The notes under the pieces were generated by a model. It had not been told where the DNA came from. It did no database searches and worked only from the letters and a program-made list of their open reading frames with translations. A stretch of DNA of 64,000 nucleotides from Agromyces cavernae (GTDB lineage: Bacteria > Actinomycetota > Actinomycetes > Actinomycetales > Microbacteriaceae): NCBI RefSeq assembly GCF_021044935.1, contig NZ_JAJNMP010000002.1:496001-560000 (forward strand), read 5' to 3'. Of this stretch, positions 46,559 to 58,018 are shown piece after piece (the first letter of the stretch is position 1; every line of letters starts with the position of its first letter). A program made the translations under genes and the position numbers.

Positions 46559-48696
46559 CCGACTACTCGACCATCGATTTCGACTCGCTCGTTGCCCTCG
46601 CGGGTGAAGACGAGGTCGTCACGCACTCGTTCGTGCGCGACATCCCCCTGACGGCCGGCAAGACACTCGCGCTCATCACCCTCGACAACGGTCGCGACCA
46701 CACGCGACCGAACACGCTCGGAGCGGCGACGCTGCTCGAGTATGCGACGACGCTCGACGGGCTGAAGGCGCGCGCCGCCGCAGGCGAGATCCACGCGGTC
46801 GCCGTCACCGGCAAGCCGTTCATCCTCGCCGCCGGTGCAGATCTCTCGAAGGTCGCCGAGATCCCCGACAAGGAGACGGCGAAGAAGTTCGTGCAGCTCG
46901 GTCACTACGCGCTCGCGAAGCTCAGCGAAGTCGGCGTGCCGTCGTTCGCGTTCTACAACGGCCTCGCGCTCGGCGGCGGCCTCGAGATCGGACTCCACGC
47001 CGACTACCGCACGGTCGATGCCTCCGCGCCGGCGCTCGCACTGCCCGAGGTCTTCCTCGGCCTCATCCCCGGTTGGGGCGGAGCCACGATCCTCCCCAAC
47101 CTCATCGGCATCGAGAACGCCCTCAAGGTCGTCATCGAGAACCCGCTGAAGCAGAACCGCACGCTCAAGGGGCAGGACGCCCTCGACCTCGGTATCGCCG
47201 ACGCGATCTTCCCGTCGGTCACCTATCTCGAGGACTCGCTGCGCTGGGCCGATGACGTGATCTCGGGTCGCGTGAAGGTCAAGCGGCCGAACGAGCCCGG
47301 CAAGGTGGAGCGCCTCGTCAAGTGGGATGCCGCGATCGGGATCGCGACGAAGATGCTGAAGAGCCGCATCGGTTCGGTGCCGCAGTCGCCGTACGCCGCG
47401 CTCGACCTCATGAAGGCCGCCAAGAACGGCACCCGCGCCGAGGGTTTCCAGCGTGAAGACGAGGTGCTCGCGGACCTCATCGCGGGCGACCAGCTGCAGG
47501 CTTCCGTGTACGCGTTCAACCTCGTGCAGAAGCGCACGAAGCGGCCCGCCGGCGCGCCCGACAAGGAACTCGCGAAGAAGGTCGCCAAGGTCGGCGTGAT
47601 CGGTGCGGGGTACATGGCGAGCCAGCTCGCCCTGCTCTTCGTGCGACGCCTGCGCGTGCCCGTGGTCATCACGGACATCGATCAGGAGCGCGTCGACAAG
47701 GGCGTCGCCTACATCGCGGGCGAAGTCGACGCCCTGCTCGCCAAGGGTCGCATCTCCCCCGACGAAGCGAACCGCCTGAAGGCACTCGTCACGGGAACGA
47801 CCGACATGGCCGACTTCGCCGATTGCGACTGGGTCATCGAGGCCGTCTTCGAAGAACTCGAGATCAAGCAGAACGTCTTCGCCGAGATCGAGCCCCACCT
47901 CTCCCCCGAGGCCGTGCTCGCCACGAACACGTCGTCGCTCTCGGTCGAGCAGATCGGGGCGAAGCTCGCGCACCCCGAGCGTCTGGTCGGCTTCCACTTC
48001 TTCACGCCGGTCGCCGTCATGCCGCTGATCGAGGTCGTGAAGACGCCCCACACCGATGACGCGACGCTGTCGACCGCGATGGTGACGGCGAAGAACCTCA
48101 AGAAGAACGCAGTCATCACCGCCGACACCCCGGGCTTCGTCGTCAACCGCCTGCTCGCCGTGCTGCTCGGCGAGGCGATGCGTGCGGTCGACGAGGGCAC
48201 CTCGTTCGAGACCGTCGACCAGGCGATCGCACCGCTGGGCCTTCCGATGGCGCCCTCGACGCTGCTCGACCTCGTCGGCCTCAAGGTGGGCGCGCACGTG
48301 CTCGACACGCACCATGCGGCGTTCCCCGACCGGTTCTACCGCAGCGAGAACCTGCACAGGCTCGCCGACTACGGCAAGCTCCTCGAGAAGGACGACAAGG
48401 GCAAGGTCAAGGGCTTCGACAAGGGCGCGATGAAGATCGTCTCCGGCGGCAAGAACGCCCGTAGTGCCGACGACATCCTCGTCAGCCTGCAGGACGGTCT
48501 GGCCCGCGAGGTGCGGCTCATGCTCGACGAACACGTGGTCGCTGCGCCTGAGGACATCGATCTCTGCATGATCCTCGGCGCCGGCTTCCCATTCCAGATG
48601 GGTGGCGTGACCCCCTACCTCGACCGCGTCGGCGCATCCGAGCGGGTCTTCGGCGACACGTTCCACCACCCGCCGATCGCTGGCGTGGGCGCGTAA
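46555..48696 (+). CDS. fadB: Fatty-acid oxidation multifunctional protein (enoyl-CoA hydratase / 3-hydroxyacyl-CoA dehydrogenase)
   Basis: A 713-residue fusion. The N-terminal crotonase domain (about 1-310) has YNGLALGGGLEIGL and GLIPGWGGA; the NAD-binding dehydrogenase domain (about 340-530) has GVIGAGYMASQLALLF (an Ala in place of the third Gly of GxGxxG, common in actinobacterial FadB) and catalytic His in VGFHFFTPV; the C-terminal domain follows (530-713). It completes hydration and oxidation before the FadA thiolase. A terminator follows. Confidence 0.95.
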   Translation: MTDYSTIDFDSLVALAGEDEVVTHSFVRDIPLTAGKTLALITLDNGRDHTRPNTLGAATLLEYATTLDGLKARAAAGEIHAVAVTGKPFILAAGADLSKVAEIPDKETAKKFVQLGHYALAKLSEVGVPSFAFYNGLALGGGLEIGLHADYRTVDASAPALALPEVFLGLIPGWGGATILPNLIGIENALKVVIENPLKQNRTLKGQDALDLGIADAIFPSVTYLEDSLRWADDVISGRVKVKRPNEPGKVERLVKWDAAIGIATKMLKSRIGSVPQSPYAALDLMKAAKNGTRAEGFQREDEVLADLIAGDQLQASVYAFNLVQKRTKRPAGAPDKELAKKVAKVGVIGAGYMASQLALLFVRRLRVPVVITDIDQERVDKGVAYIAGEVDALLAKGRISPDEANRLKALVTGTTDMADFADCDWVIEAVFEELEIKQNVFAEIEPHLSPEAVLATNTSSLSVEQIGAKLAHPERLVGFHFFTPVAVMPLIEVVKTPHTDDATLSTAMVTAKNLKKNAVITADTPGFVVNRLLAVLLGEAMRAVDEGTSFETVDQAIAPLGLPMAPSTLLDLVGLKVGAHVLDTHHAAFPDRFYRSENLHRLADYGKLLEKDDKGKVKGFDKGAMKIVSGGKNARSADDILVSLQDGLAREVRLMLDEHVVAAPEDIDLCMILGAGFPFQMGGVTPYLDRVGASERVFGDTFHHPPIAGVGA

Positions 48697-48712
48697 CGCT
48701 CGATGTGACACC

Positions 48713-48741
48713 GAATGGGGCCCTCGACGAGGGCCCCATTC
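48713..48741. terminator. Bidirectional hairpin terminator between fadB and dxs
   Basis: GAATGGGGCCCT, loop CGACG, AGGGCCCCATTC: a perfect 12-bp stem with A/T-rich outer pairs, between two convergent genes. Confidence 0.85.
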
Positions 48742-48805
48742 ATGCATCCGGTACACCGCGACGCCGGGACATCCGCTACTCGGATACGCGACGCGACGGC
48801 GCAGG

Positions 48806-50755
48806 TCAGACGCGCGGCTGCGGGCGCGTGTCGGTCGAGACCCCCGACTCGGCACCGGCTCCGCGGGCGTGCGGCAGCTTGGACCCGAGCACCATCGCGG
48901 TCACATCGCGGGCGATGTGCTGCGGCGTGAGGCCGACGCGCTCGAGGATGTCACCTCGAGCGCCATGGTCGAGGAACTCGTCGGGAAGACCGAGCTCGGT
49001 GACCGCGGTGTCGACGCCCGCCTCTCGGAGGTCCTGACGGATGCGCGTGCCGATGCCGCCGACGCGGATGCCGTCTTCGAGGCTCACGACGATGCGATAC
49101 TCGGCCGCGAGCTCGACGAGGCTGCGCGGCACGGGGACGACCCAGCGCGGGTCGATGACCGTGGCGCCGATGCCCTGCGCTTCGAGTCGTTCAGCGACCT
49201 CGAGTCCGGTGCCGGCCATCGGTCCGACGGTCACGAGCAGCACGTCCTTGCGCTCGGACTCCACGAGCACATCGACGCCATCGTCGGTGCGACGGACCGC
49301 GTCGTAGTCGACGCCGACGGTGCCCTTCGGGAAACGGAGCACAGTGGGCCCGTCGTCGACCGCGACCGCCTCGCCCAGCTCTTCGGCGAGTCGCACCGAG
49401 TCGCGAGGCGCGGCGATGCGGATGCCGGGCACGACCTGCAGGATCGAGAGATCCCACACGCCGTGATGACTCGGGCCGTCGGGCCCGGTGACCCCGGCAC
49501 GGTCGAGCACGAAGGTCACGCCGGCCTTGTGCAGCGCAACGTCCATGAGCACCTGGTCGAACGCCCGGTTGATGAACGTCGCGTAGACCGCGACGACCGG
49601 GTGGAGGCCGCCGAACGCGAGACCCGCCGCCGACGTCGCGGCGTGCTGCTCGGCGATGCCGACGTCGAGGACACGGCTCGGGAATCGCTCGGCCATGCGG
49701 TGCAACCCGGTGGGCCGCAGCATGGCGGCCGTGATGCCGACGAGGCGGTCGTCGCGCTCGGCGAGACGCACGAGCTCATCGGCGAACACCGAGGTCCACG
49801 ACGGGGCTGAAGGCGACTCGAGCGACTCGCCGGTCTCGGGATCGATCTGACCCACGGCATGGAACTGGTCGGCCGCATCGAGGCGGGCGGGCTCGTACCC
49901 ACGGCCCTTCTCGGTGATCGCGTGCACGATGACCGGTGCTCCGTAGTCCTTCGCCTGGCGAAGCGCCCACTCCATGGCGTGCTCGTCGTGGCCGTCGACC
50001 GGTCCGATGTACTTGATCTCGAGGTTCGAGTACAGCGCCTCGTTGTCGGTGAACCGACTGAGGAACCCGTGCAGGCCGCCGCGAACGCCTCGGTAGAACG
50101 CGCGGGCGGGCTCGCCCATGCGATCGAACGCTCGACGGCTCGACAGGTGCAGGTTGCGGTAGCTCTGCTGTGTGCGCACGGTGTTCAGGAAGCGGGCCAT
50201 GCCGCCGATGGTCGGCGCGTACGACCTGCCGTTGTCATTGACGACGACGACCAGGTTTCGGGTGTTGTCGTCGGAGATGTTGTTCAGGGCCTCCCACGTC
50301 ATGCCGCCCGTGAGGGCGCCATCGCCGACGACGGCGACGACGTGGCGGTCGTCTTGACCCGTCATCTCGAAGGCGCGCGAGATGCCGTCGGCCCACGACA
50401 GCGAGCTCGACGCGTGCGAGCTCTCGACGATGTCGTGCTCGGACTCGGAACGCTGCGGGTACCCCGCGAGACCGCCCGTCGCACGCAACGTCGAGAGGTC
50501 GCGGCGGCCGGTGAGCAGCTTGTGCACGTAGGACTGATGCCCGGTGTCGAAGACGATCGCGTCGCGCGGCGAGTCGAAGACGCGGTGGATGGCGATGGTC
50601 ATCTCGACGACGCCGAGATTCGGACCGAGGTGACCCCCGGTCTTCGACACCGACTCCACGAGGTAGTCGCGGATCTCCCGTGCGAGCTGGTCGAGTTGCT
50701 CTTGACTCAAAGCGTCGAGATCGCGCGGTCCCGAGATGGTCTCGAGCAGGGTCAT
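48806..50755 (-). CDS. dxs: 1-deoxy-D-xylulose-5-phosphate synthase
   Basis: First step of the MEP isoprenoid pathway: thiamine-dependent condensation of pyruvate and glyceraldehyde 3-phosphate. The 649-residue protein has [13 protein letters not shown], thiamine motif [16 protein letters not shown] with NDN, the transketolase pyrimidine-binding region [14 protein letters not shown] (conserved Glu) and [15 protein letters not shown]. The start is ATG 50755 (MTLLETI), the usual place; upstream in-frame sequence is dropped. Confidence 0.97.
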   Translation of the reverse strand: MTLLETISGPRDLDALSQEQLDQLAREIRDYLVESVSKTGGHLGPNLGVVEMTIAIHRVFDSPRDAIVFDTGHQSYVHKLLTGRRDLSTLRATGGLAGYPQRSESEHDIVESSHASSSLSWADGISRAFEMTGQDDRHVVAVVGDGALTGGMTWEALNNISDDNTRNLVVVVNDNGRSYAPTIGGMARFLNTVRTQQSYRNLHLSSRRAFDRMGEPARAFYRGVRGGLHGFLSRFTDNEALYSNLEIKYIGPVDGHDEHAMEWALRQAKDYGAPVIVHAITEKGRGYEPARLDAADQFHAVGQIDPETGESLESPSAPSWTSVFADELVRLAERDDRLVGITAAMLRPTGLHRMAERFPSRVLDVGIAEQHAATSAAGLAFGGLHPVVAVYATFINRAFDQVLMDVALHKAGVTFVLDRAGVTGPDGPSHHGVWDLSILQVVPGIRIAAPRDSVRLAEELGEAVAVDDGPTVLRFPKGTVGVDYDAVRRTDDGVDVLVESERKDVLLVTVGPMAGTGLEVAERLEAQGIGATVIDPRWVVPVPRSLVELAAEYRIVVSLEDGIRVGGIGTRIRQDLREAGVDTAVTELGLPDEFLDHGARGDILERVGLTPQHIARDVTAMVLGSKLPHARGAGAESGVSTDTRPQPRV

Positions 50756-50914
50756 GCGGAAACCGCCTTTCACGAAGCCCCGGAAGGGCGGGGCACCCGA
50801 CGATTCTACGCGCCCCGGCATTCAGCTCCCTCGCGCGCTGGCGGGTCCGCGAGGGCGGGAGGAGAATCGGAGACGACGCCTCCGCGGCCCGACGGTGCGC
50901 CGAGAGGGGGCACC

Positions 50915-52096
50915 ATGCGCACCCGACCGCAACGACTCGCGGATGTCGCAGGCTTCAACATCGATCGCGTCGCCGACGCCGCCGGAAGCGATCCGTCAGT
51001 GCTGCGCCTCGAGAACCTCGACACGGATCTGGGTCCGCCGACCGAAGCGATCACGGCCACCATCGCGGCGGCAGGGACGCTCGAGGCGAACTCCTGGCTG
51101 CCGTTCACCGGCAAGCCCTCGATGAAGGAGGCGATCGCAGCACGGGTGGCGCAGCGGTCCGGAGTGGCATACGACCCGGCGACTGAGGTGGTGGTGAACT
51201 CGAGCGACGGGGAGGCCCTGCTCGACGCGCTGCTCGCGCTCGTCGACCAGGGCGACGAGGTCGTGCTCACCGATCCGACGTACGCCGGCCTGCTCAACCG
51301 TGTGCGTCTGGCCGGGGCGGTGCCGCGGCTCGTGCCGCTCCTCTCGGCATACGGCGAATGGCGCCTCGACCTCGACGCACTCGAGCGGGCCGTCTCTGCG
51401 GCGACCCGCGCGATCCTCGTGGCGAACCCGGCGTTCCCGACCGGCATCGTGCTGTCCGACGCGGAGTGGGTCGAGCTCGCGCGCCTCTGCGTCGAACACG
51501 ACATCTGGCTCATCTATTGGGCGTGGATGGAGGGGATCGTGTTCGACGGTCGGCCGATCCGGCACCCCGCATCCCTGCCCGGGATGCGAGAACGCACGAT
51601 CATCGTCGGCAGCGCTTCGTGCGAGCAGCGGATGATCGGCTGGCGACTGGGATGGATCGTCGCGCCCGAGGCGGTCATGCCCGACCTCTCGGTCGTGCAG
51701 ATCTACAACGGCCTCGTCGCCGGGGGCATTGCCCAGGCGGCAGGCGTTGCCGCGCTGACGGCGAGTGATGACGGGCTCACCCGCTGTGTAGCCGAGTGGC
51801 AGCGGCGACGCGATGTCGTGGGTCGCCAGCTCGCCGGACTCCCCATGATCCCTGCCGCAGGCGGATGGTCGCAGCTGGTCGACACCCGCGCACTCGGCGT
51901 GGAGCCTGCCGCGCTGTCGCGAACCCTGATCGAGCACGGCGTCGCGGCGACGCCGATGACTGGATGGGGCGGTGACATCGCCGACCGGCACCTGCGCATC
52001 GTGTTCAGCCGCGAGCCCGAGGACCGCCTCGAGTTGCTCGGCGATCGGTTCGCGGCAGCCCTGCGCGCAGTCGGCGCGGGATCCAGTCTCGGCTAG
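50915..52096 (+). CDS. Class I/II aminotransferase-fold protein lacking the catalytic residues
   Basis: An intact 393-residue protein of PLP fold type I: N-terminal arm, GEALLDALLALV in the glycine-rich loop, DPTYAGL, and the C-terminal domain with R361 (RIVFSREP). However, all four classic PLP-site residues are changed. The Schiff-base lysine of the SxSKxxxMxGWR motif is Cys236 (SASCEQRMIGWR), the pyridine-nitrogen Asp of DExY is Trp202 and its Tyr is Met205 (YWAWME), and the Asn of NPxNPTG is Phe174 (NPAFPTG). It cannot act as a normal aminotransferase. The reading frame is clean, so it may be a pseudoenzyme with a binding or other role. It starts at ATG 50915 behind GAGAGGGGG. It stands alone between dxs and acnA. 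Confidence 0.85.
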   Translation: MRTRPQRLADVAGFNIDRVADAAGSDPSVLRLENLDTDLGPPTEAITATIAAAGTLEANSWLPFTGKPSMKEAIAARVAQRSGVAYDPATEVVVNSSDGEALLDALLALVDQGDEVVLTDPTYAGLLNRVRLAGAVPRLVPLLSAYGEWRLDLDALERAVSAATRAILVANPAFPTGIVLSDAEWVELARLCVEHDIWLIYWAWMEGIVFDGRPIRHPASLPGMRERTIIVGSASCEQRMIGWRLGWIVAPEAVMPDLSVVQIYNGLVAGGIAQAAGVAALTASDDGLTRCVAEWQRRRDVVGRQLAGLPMIPAAGGWSQLVDTRALGVEPAALSRTLIEHGVAATPMTGWGGDIADRHLRIVFSREPEDRLELLGDRFAAALRAVGAGSSLG

Positions 52097-52144
52097 GGTC
52101 CTTTCCGAGCAAACCAGTATGCAGCGCGCGAGGCTGAGAACGAC

Positions 52145-52180
52145 ATCGGCGCACACCCTCGATCGAGGGTGCGCGCCGAT
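52145..52180. terminator. Bidirectional hairpin terminator before the acnA 3' end
   Basis: A 16-position stem (ATCGGCGC-CACCCTC against GAGGGTG-GCGCCGAT with one mismatch) around GATC, between the stop codons of convergent genes. Confidence 0.8.
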
Positions 52181-52192
52181 TCGGATCGTTCG

Positions 52193-55006
<2,814 letters not shown>

Positions 55007-55137
55007 GATGCCCTCTCCTTCGCGGATGCCGCCGAACACGCGGTCGACACTCCATCTTCCCTGTCGGCCGTGGGGCTGATCCAGCAAGGGTAACCTAAGC
55101 CGTTCGCCCGCCGACAGGCTTCGCACGCGGTGCGAAT

Positions 55138-55157
55138 TTATCTTGACGTCGAGATAA
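55138..55157. promoter_or_regulatory. 20-bp palindrome upstream of acnA
   Basis: TTATCT-T-GACGTC-G-AGATAA: 18 of 20 positions are symmetric. It is an AT-rich island 130-150 bases before acnA and just past the DUF3159 stop. The symmetric shape suits a dimeric repressor or activator; I do not know the protein. Confidence 0.55.
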
Positions 55158-55162
55158 CTGTA

Positions 55163-55957
55163 TCACTCCGCGGAGCGGGTCGCCGACGGGTAGACGGCAC
55201 GCACGACGAGCCACGAGAACACGAGCACGAGCGCGTAGAGCGGCACGCCCATGAGCAGCCGGGTGGCGCCGAGCGCCTCGACGTTGTCGACGAGGTACAG
55301 GGGCACCTGCACCAGCAGGCGGCCGACGAAGAGGCCGATCCACACCAGCGTGAGGAACTGCGCCGCACGGTACTTGCGGCGATCGTGCTTCCACGCCACG
55401 CCGTCTCCCATGAGGAACCCGACGATGAGCCCGATCGCCGGCCACCGCACGAGCAGCGAGACCATGAGGGCGAGCGCGTACGCCGCGTTCGTGAAGAAGC
55501 CGAGCACGTAGTTGTCGCGGGCATCCCCGGTCCACAGCGCGAGCGCCGCCGAGGCGATCACGCCGATCAGGCCGGCGATCGCCTGCGTGGGCTGCCCTTT
55601 CGTCGCGATGCGAACGATCGTGAAGACCACCGCCAGTCCGACGGATGCCCCGAGCGCGGGGAACAGCGCGGCCTGCGGGTCTTGGCCGCCGAAGCTCGTG
55701 AGCGAGCTGTACACGACGAGGAACACGAGGCCGGGCAGCAGCGCCTCGAGGATGCCGCGCACTCCCCCGACTGCCACGAGCAGATCGCGGCCGCTCAGCT
55801 TCTCATCGCGCGCGAGCGCGCCGAGGCCGCTCTTCTCCGCGGCCGCGGCGAACTGGCGGCCGAACTCCGACGCTTCGGGCGAACTCGGTGCCGAGGCATC
55901 CGCTCGCTCGTCGTCGTGCTCGGAGCCGGGCGAGCCCGCGGAATCGCTCATCGTCAC
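55163..55957 (-). CDS. DUF3159 family membrane protein
   Basis: A 264-residue protein with an acidic N-terminal tail (residues 1-40) and five to six membrane helices (for example ILEALLPGLVFLVVY, FPALGASVGLAVVFTIV, AIAGLIGVIASAALAL, LVRWPAIGLIVGFLMG). The YALALMVSLLVRWPAIGLIVGFLMGD segment is the family hallmark. Function unknown; the order DUF3159-DUF3710-dut is conserved in actinobacteria. It starts at ATG 55957 overlapping the DUF3710 stop; an internal ATG two codons later is an alternative. Confidence 0.9.
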   Translation of the reverse strand: MTMSDSAGSPGSEHDDERADASAPSSPEASEFGRQFAAAAEKSGLGALARDEKLSGRDLLVAVGGVRGILEALLPGLVFLVVYSSLTSFGGQDPQAALFPALGASVGLAVVFTIVRIATKGQPTQAIAGLIGVIASAALALWTGDARDNYVLGFFTNAAYALALMVSLLVRWPAIGLIVGFLMGDGVAWKHDRRKYRAAQFLTLVWIGLFVGRLLVQVPLYLVDNVEALGATRLLMGVPLYALVLVFSWLVVRAVYPSATRSAE

Positions 55958-56577
55958 TGGGGGGTCGGCGCGCCGGTGGATGACGCGGGCATGCGAAGCG
56001 GGATAAGGTCACGCGGCGGCATGGGCGTCGAGCCGCGAACGACGACGATCGAACGGAACAGGTCTTCGACCAGCGCCGCCGATGCGGGGTCGACCGCAGC
56101 CTCGCCCGCGATGACGCCGCGGAGGAACCAGCGAGGACCGTCGACGCCGATGAAGCGGGCGAGCCGCATCTGGCCGGCCTGGCCCTCGGCGGCCGCGACC
56201 GGGATCTGGGCGAGCAGCTCGGGGCCGAACGCCCCTTCGCGCACGGTGGTGGTGCCGCCCTGACGCGCGATCTGGTCGGCGATCTGCGCTCGGATCTCGT
56301 GCCAGAGCCCGCTCGAGCGCGGCGCGGCGAACGGCTGCACCTGCAGCGTCGAATTCGCGTAGTCGAGGCCGATCGCGACCACGCGCTTCGTGCCCTCTTC
56401 GACCTCGAGGCGAAGGTGCAGGCCTTCGCGCGGAAGGACCTTCACACCGCCGAGGTCGACATATGGACGGACCGGATTGGCCTCGGACTCGTCGAACGGC
56501 CCCGCCGACGCACGGTCGTCGGGGGCGGACTTGGGTTGCTCGGCGGGCGTTCCGCCGGTGTTCTCGATGTCGCTCAC
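55954..56577 (-). CDS. DUF3710 family protein
   Basis: A 207-residue soluble protein starting at GTG 56577 (four-base overlap with the dut stop). An acidic N terminus is followed by the DUF3710 core: [48 protein letters not shown] and [17 protein letters not shown]. Function unknown. It is coupled to dut and DUF3159, suggesting a shared role that nobody has defined. Confidence 0.9.
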   Translation of the reverse strand: MSDIENTGGTPAEQPKSAPDDRASAGPFDESEANPVRPYVDLGGVKVLPREGLHLRLEVEEGTKRVVAIGLDYANSTLQVQPFAAPRSSGLWHEIRAQIADQIARQGGTTTVREGAFGPELLAQIPVAAAEGQAGQMRLARFIGVDGPRWFLRGVIAGEAAVDPASAALVEDLFRSIVVVRGSTPMPPRDLIPLRMPASSTGAPTPQ

Positions 56578-57032
56578 GCGTTCACTCCTGACTTGTGCTC
56601 CCCGAATCCGGTGGAGCCGAACCCACCCTCGCCGCGCATGCTGTCGGGCAGTCGCTCGACCTCGACGAACCGGGCTCGCGTCACCGGCATCACGACGAGC
56701 TGGGCGATGCGATCGCCCGCCTCGATCGTGTACGGCTCGCGGGCGTCGGTGTTGAGCAGCGAGACCTTGATCTCGCCACGGTAGCCCGCATCGACGGTGC
56801 CCGGTGCGTTCACGATCGTGATGCCGTGCTTGAACGCGAGACCCGACCGCGGCACGACGAACGCGACGTAACCGTCGGGGAGGGCGATCGCGACTCCGGT
56901 GCCGACTGCGGCGCGCTCGCCCGGGGCGAGCACGACGGACTCGGAAGCATGGAGATCGGCGCCCGCGTCGCCCGCGTGGGCGTACGAGGGAAGGCGCTCG
57001 GCGGTGATCAGCACGTCGACGGAATCGGTCAC
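56574..57032 (-). CDS. dut: Deoxyuridine 5'-triphosphate nucleotidohydrolase
   Basis: Hydrolyses dUTP to dUMP, keeping uracil out of DNA and feeding thymidylate synthesis. The 152-residue trimeric dUTPase has motifs AGADLHA (1), [12 protein letters not shown] (2), [16 protein letters not shown] (3), [13 protein letters not shown] (4) and the Gly-rich [12 protein letters not shown] (5). It starts at GTG 57032; the longer frame upstream reads into the divergent DUF3093 region and is rejected. Confidence 0.96.
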   Translation of the reverse strand: MTDSVDVLITAERLPSYAHAGDAGADLHASESVVLAPGERAAVGTGVAIALPDGYVAFVVPRSGLAFKHGITIVNAPGTVDAGYRGEIKVSLLNTDAREPYTIEAGDRIAQLVVMPVTRARFVEVERLPDSMRGEGGFGSTGFGEHKSGVNA

Positions 57033-57070
57033 TGTTCGAGGGTAGTGCAGAAGTCTGGTGGGATAGAGCC

Positions 57071-57535
57071 ATGCCCGACTACCGCGAGAAACTCTGGCCG
57101 ACACCCTGGATCTACGTCGCCAGCCTGCTGCTGATTCCCGCGAGCATCCTCGTGCTCGCGCCCGTCTCGATGCCGGCCGGAATCGTGACCGGAGTCGTGC
57201 TCTACGTCGGGCTCGTCGGCTCTCTGGCGCTGACCGCCCCGCTGATCGAGCTGCACGGAGGGAGGCTTCGCGCCGGCCGAGCCGAGATCGCGCTCACCGA
57301 CGTCGGCGAGGCCGTGCCGGCCGACGAGGAGCAGGCCCGCGTCGAACGCGGAACCGGTCTCGACGCCCGTGCGTTCCTCGTCATCCGCGGCTGGATCAAG
57401 CCCGTCGTGCGGATTCCCGTCGTCGACCCCGCCGACCCCACGCCGTACTGGCTGGTCTCGACTCGACGACCGAAAGAACTGGCCGCCGCGATCAATCGAT
57501 CGCGACGGCCTGATGTGCAGGAGTCTGGCGCCTAG
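57071..57535 (+). CDS. DUF3093 family membrane protein
   Basis: A 154-residue protein with two membrane helices near the N terminus (about residues 13-31 and 36-56) and a cytosolic domain ending [40 protein letters not shown] is the signature. Divergent from dut with 38 bases between starts. Its stop codon overlaps that of the convergent DUF4193 gene by four bases. Function unknown. Confidence 0.9.
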   Translation: MPDYREKLWPTPWIYVASLLLIPASILVLAPVSMPAGIVTGVVLYVGLVGSLALTAPLIELHGGRLRAGRAEIALTDVGEAVPADEEQARVERGTGLDARAFLVIRGWIKPVVRIPVVDPADPTPYWLVSTRRPKELAAAINRSRRPDVQESGA

Positions 57536-57825
57536 GCCGCACACTCCAGGCAGATCGGTCCGAGCTTCGTCTCGTGATCGATCTGCGAACGGTGCTTCAC
57601 GAGGAAGCAGTTCACACACGTGAACTCGTCAGCCTGCGGGGGCAGCACCACGACGTCGAGCTCGACGTCGGAGAGGTCGGCACCCGAGAGGTCGAAGCCT
57701 CCGGGGTTGTCGGCGTCTTCGACGTCTACCACGCCCGACATCTTGTCGGGGACGCGCTCCTTGAGGGCCTCGATCGACTCCGAGTCGTCGTCGGTCTTCC
57801 GCGGTGCGTCGTAATCCGTTGCCAT
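57532..57825 (-). CDS. DUF4193 zinc-ribbon-like protein
   Basis: A 97-residue acidic protein beginning MATDYDAPRKTDDD, the family opening. It ends with two Cys pairs: C70-C73 (CVNC) and C92-C95 (CLEC), able to bind zinc. Conserved in actinobacteria, often highly expressed; function unknown. The ATG at 57825 is chosen over upstream ATGs because the family begins there. Confidence 0.9.
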   Translation of the reverse strand: MATDYDAPRKTDDDSESIEALKERVPDKMSGVVDVEDADNPGGFDLSGADLSDVELDVVVLPPQADEFTCVNCFLVKHRSQIDHETKLGPICLECAA

Positions 57826-58018
57826 TCCCATCCATTTCCTCAGCGCCGGAGATTCGGCGGGCATAGTCTGCATCAAATCGGTTGCCGAAGCAAACCGTTT
57901 TACGCGGGTGTTCCCGCTGCTACCTGCTCAACTTCCGGCGCGCCCGGGCTATTCCCGCCGGGTCTCCTCGACGCATGGCATCCTTGGGCGGAGACGAAGG
58001 CACGGAAGGGCTTGTCCC

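Noticed and set aside
46465-48855. A long minus-strand open frame antisense to fadB
   Set aside because: Compositional shadow; the codon bias belongs to the plus strand gene.
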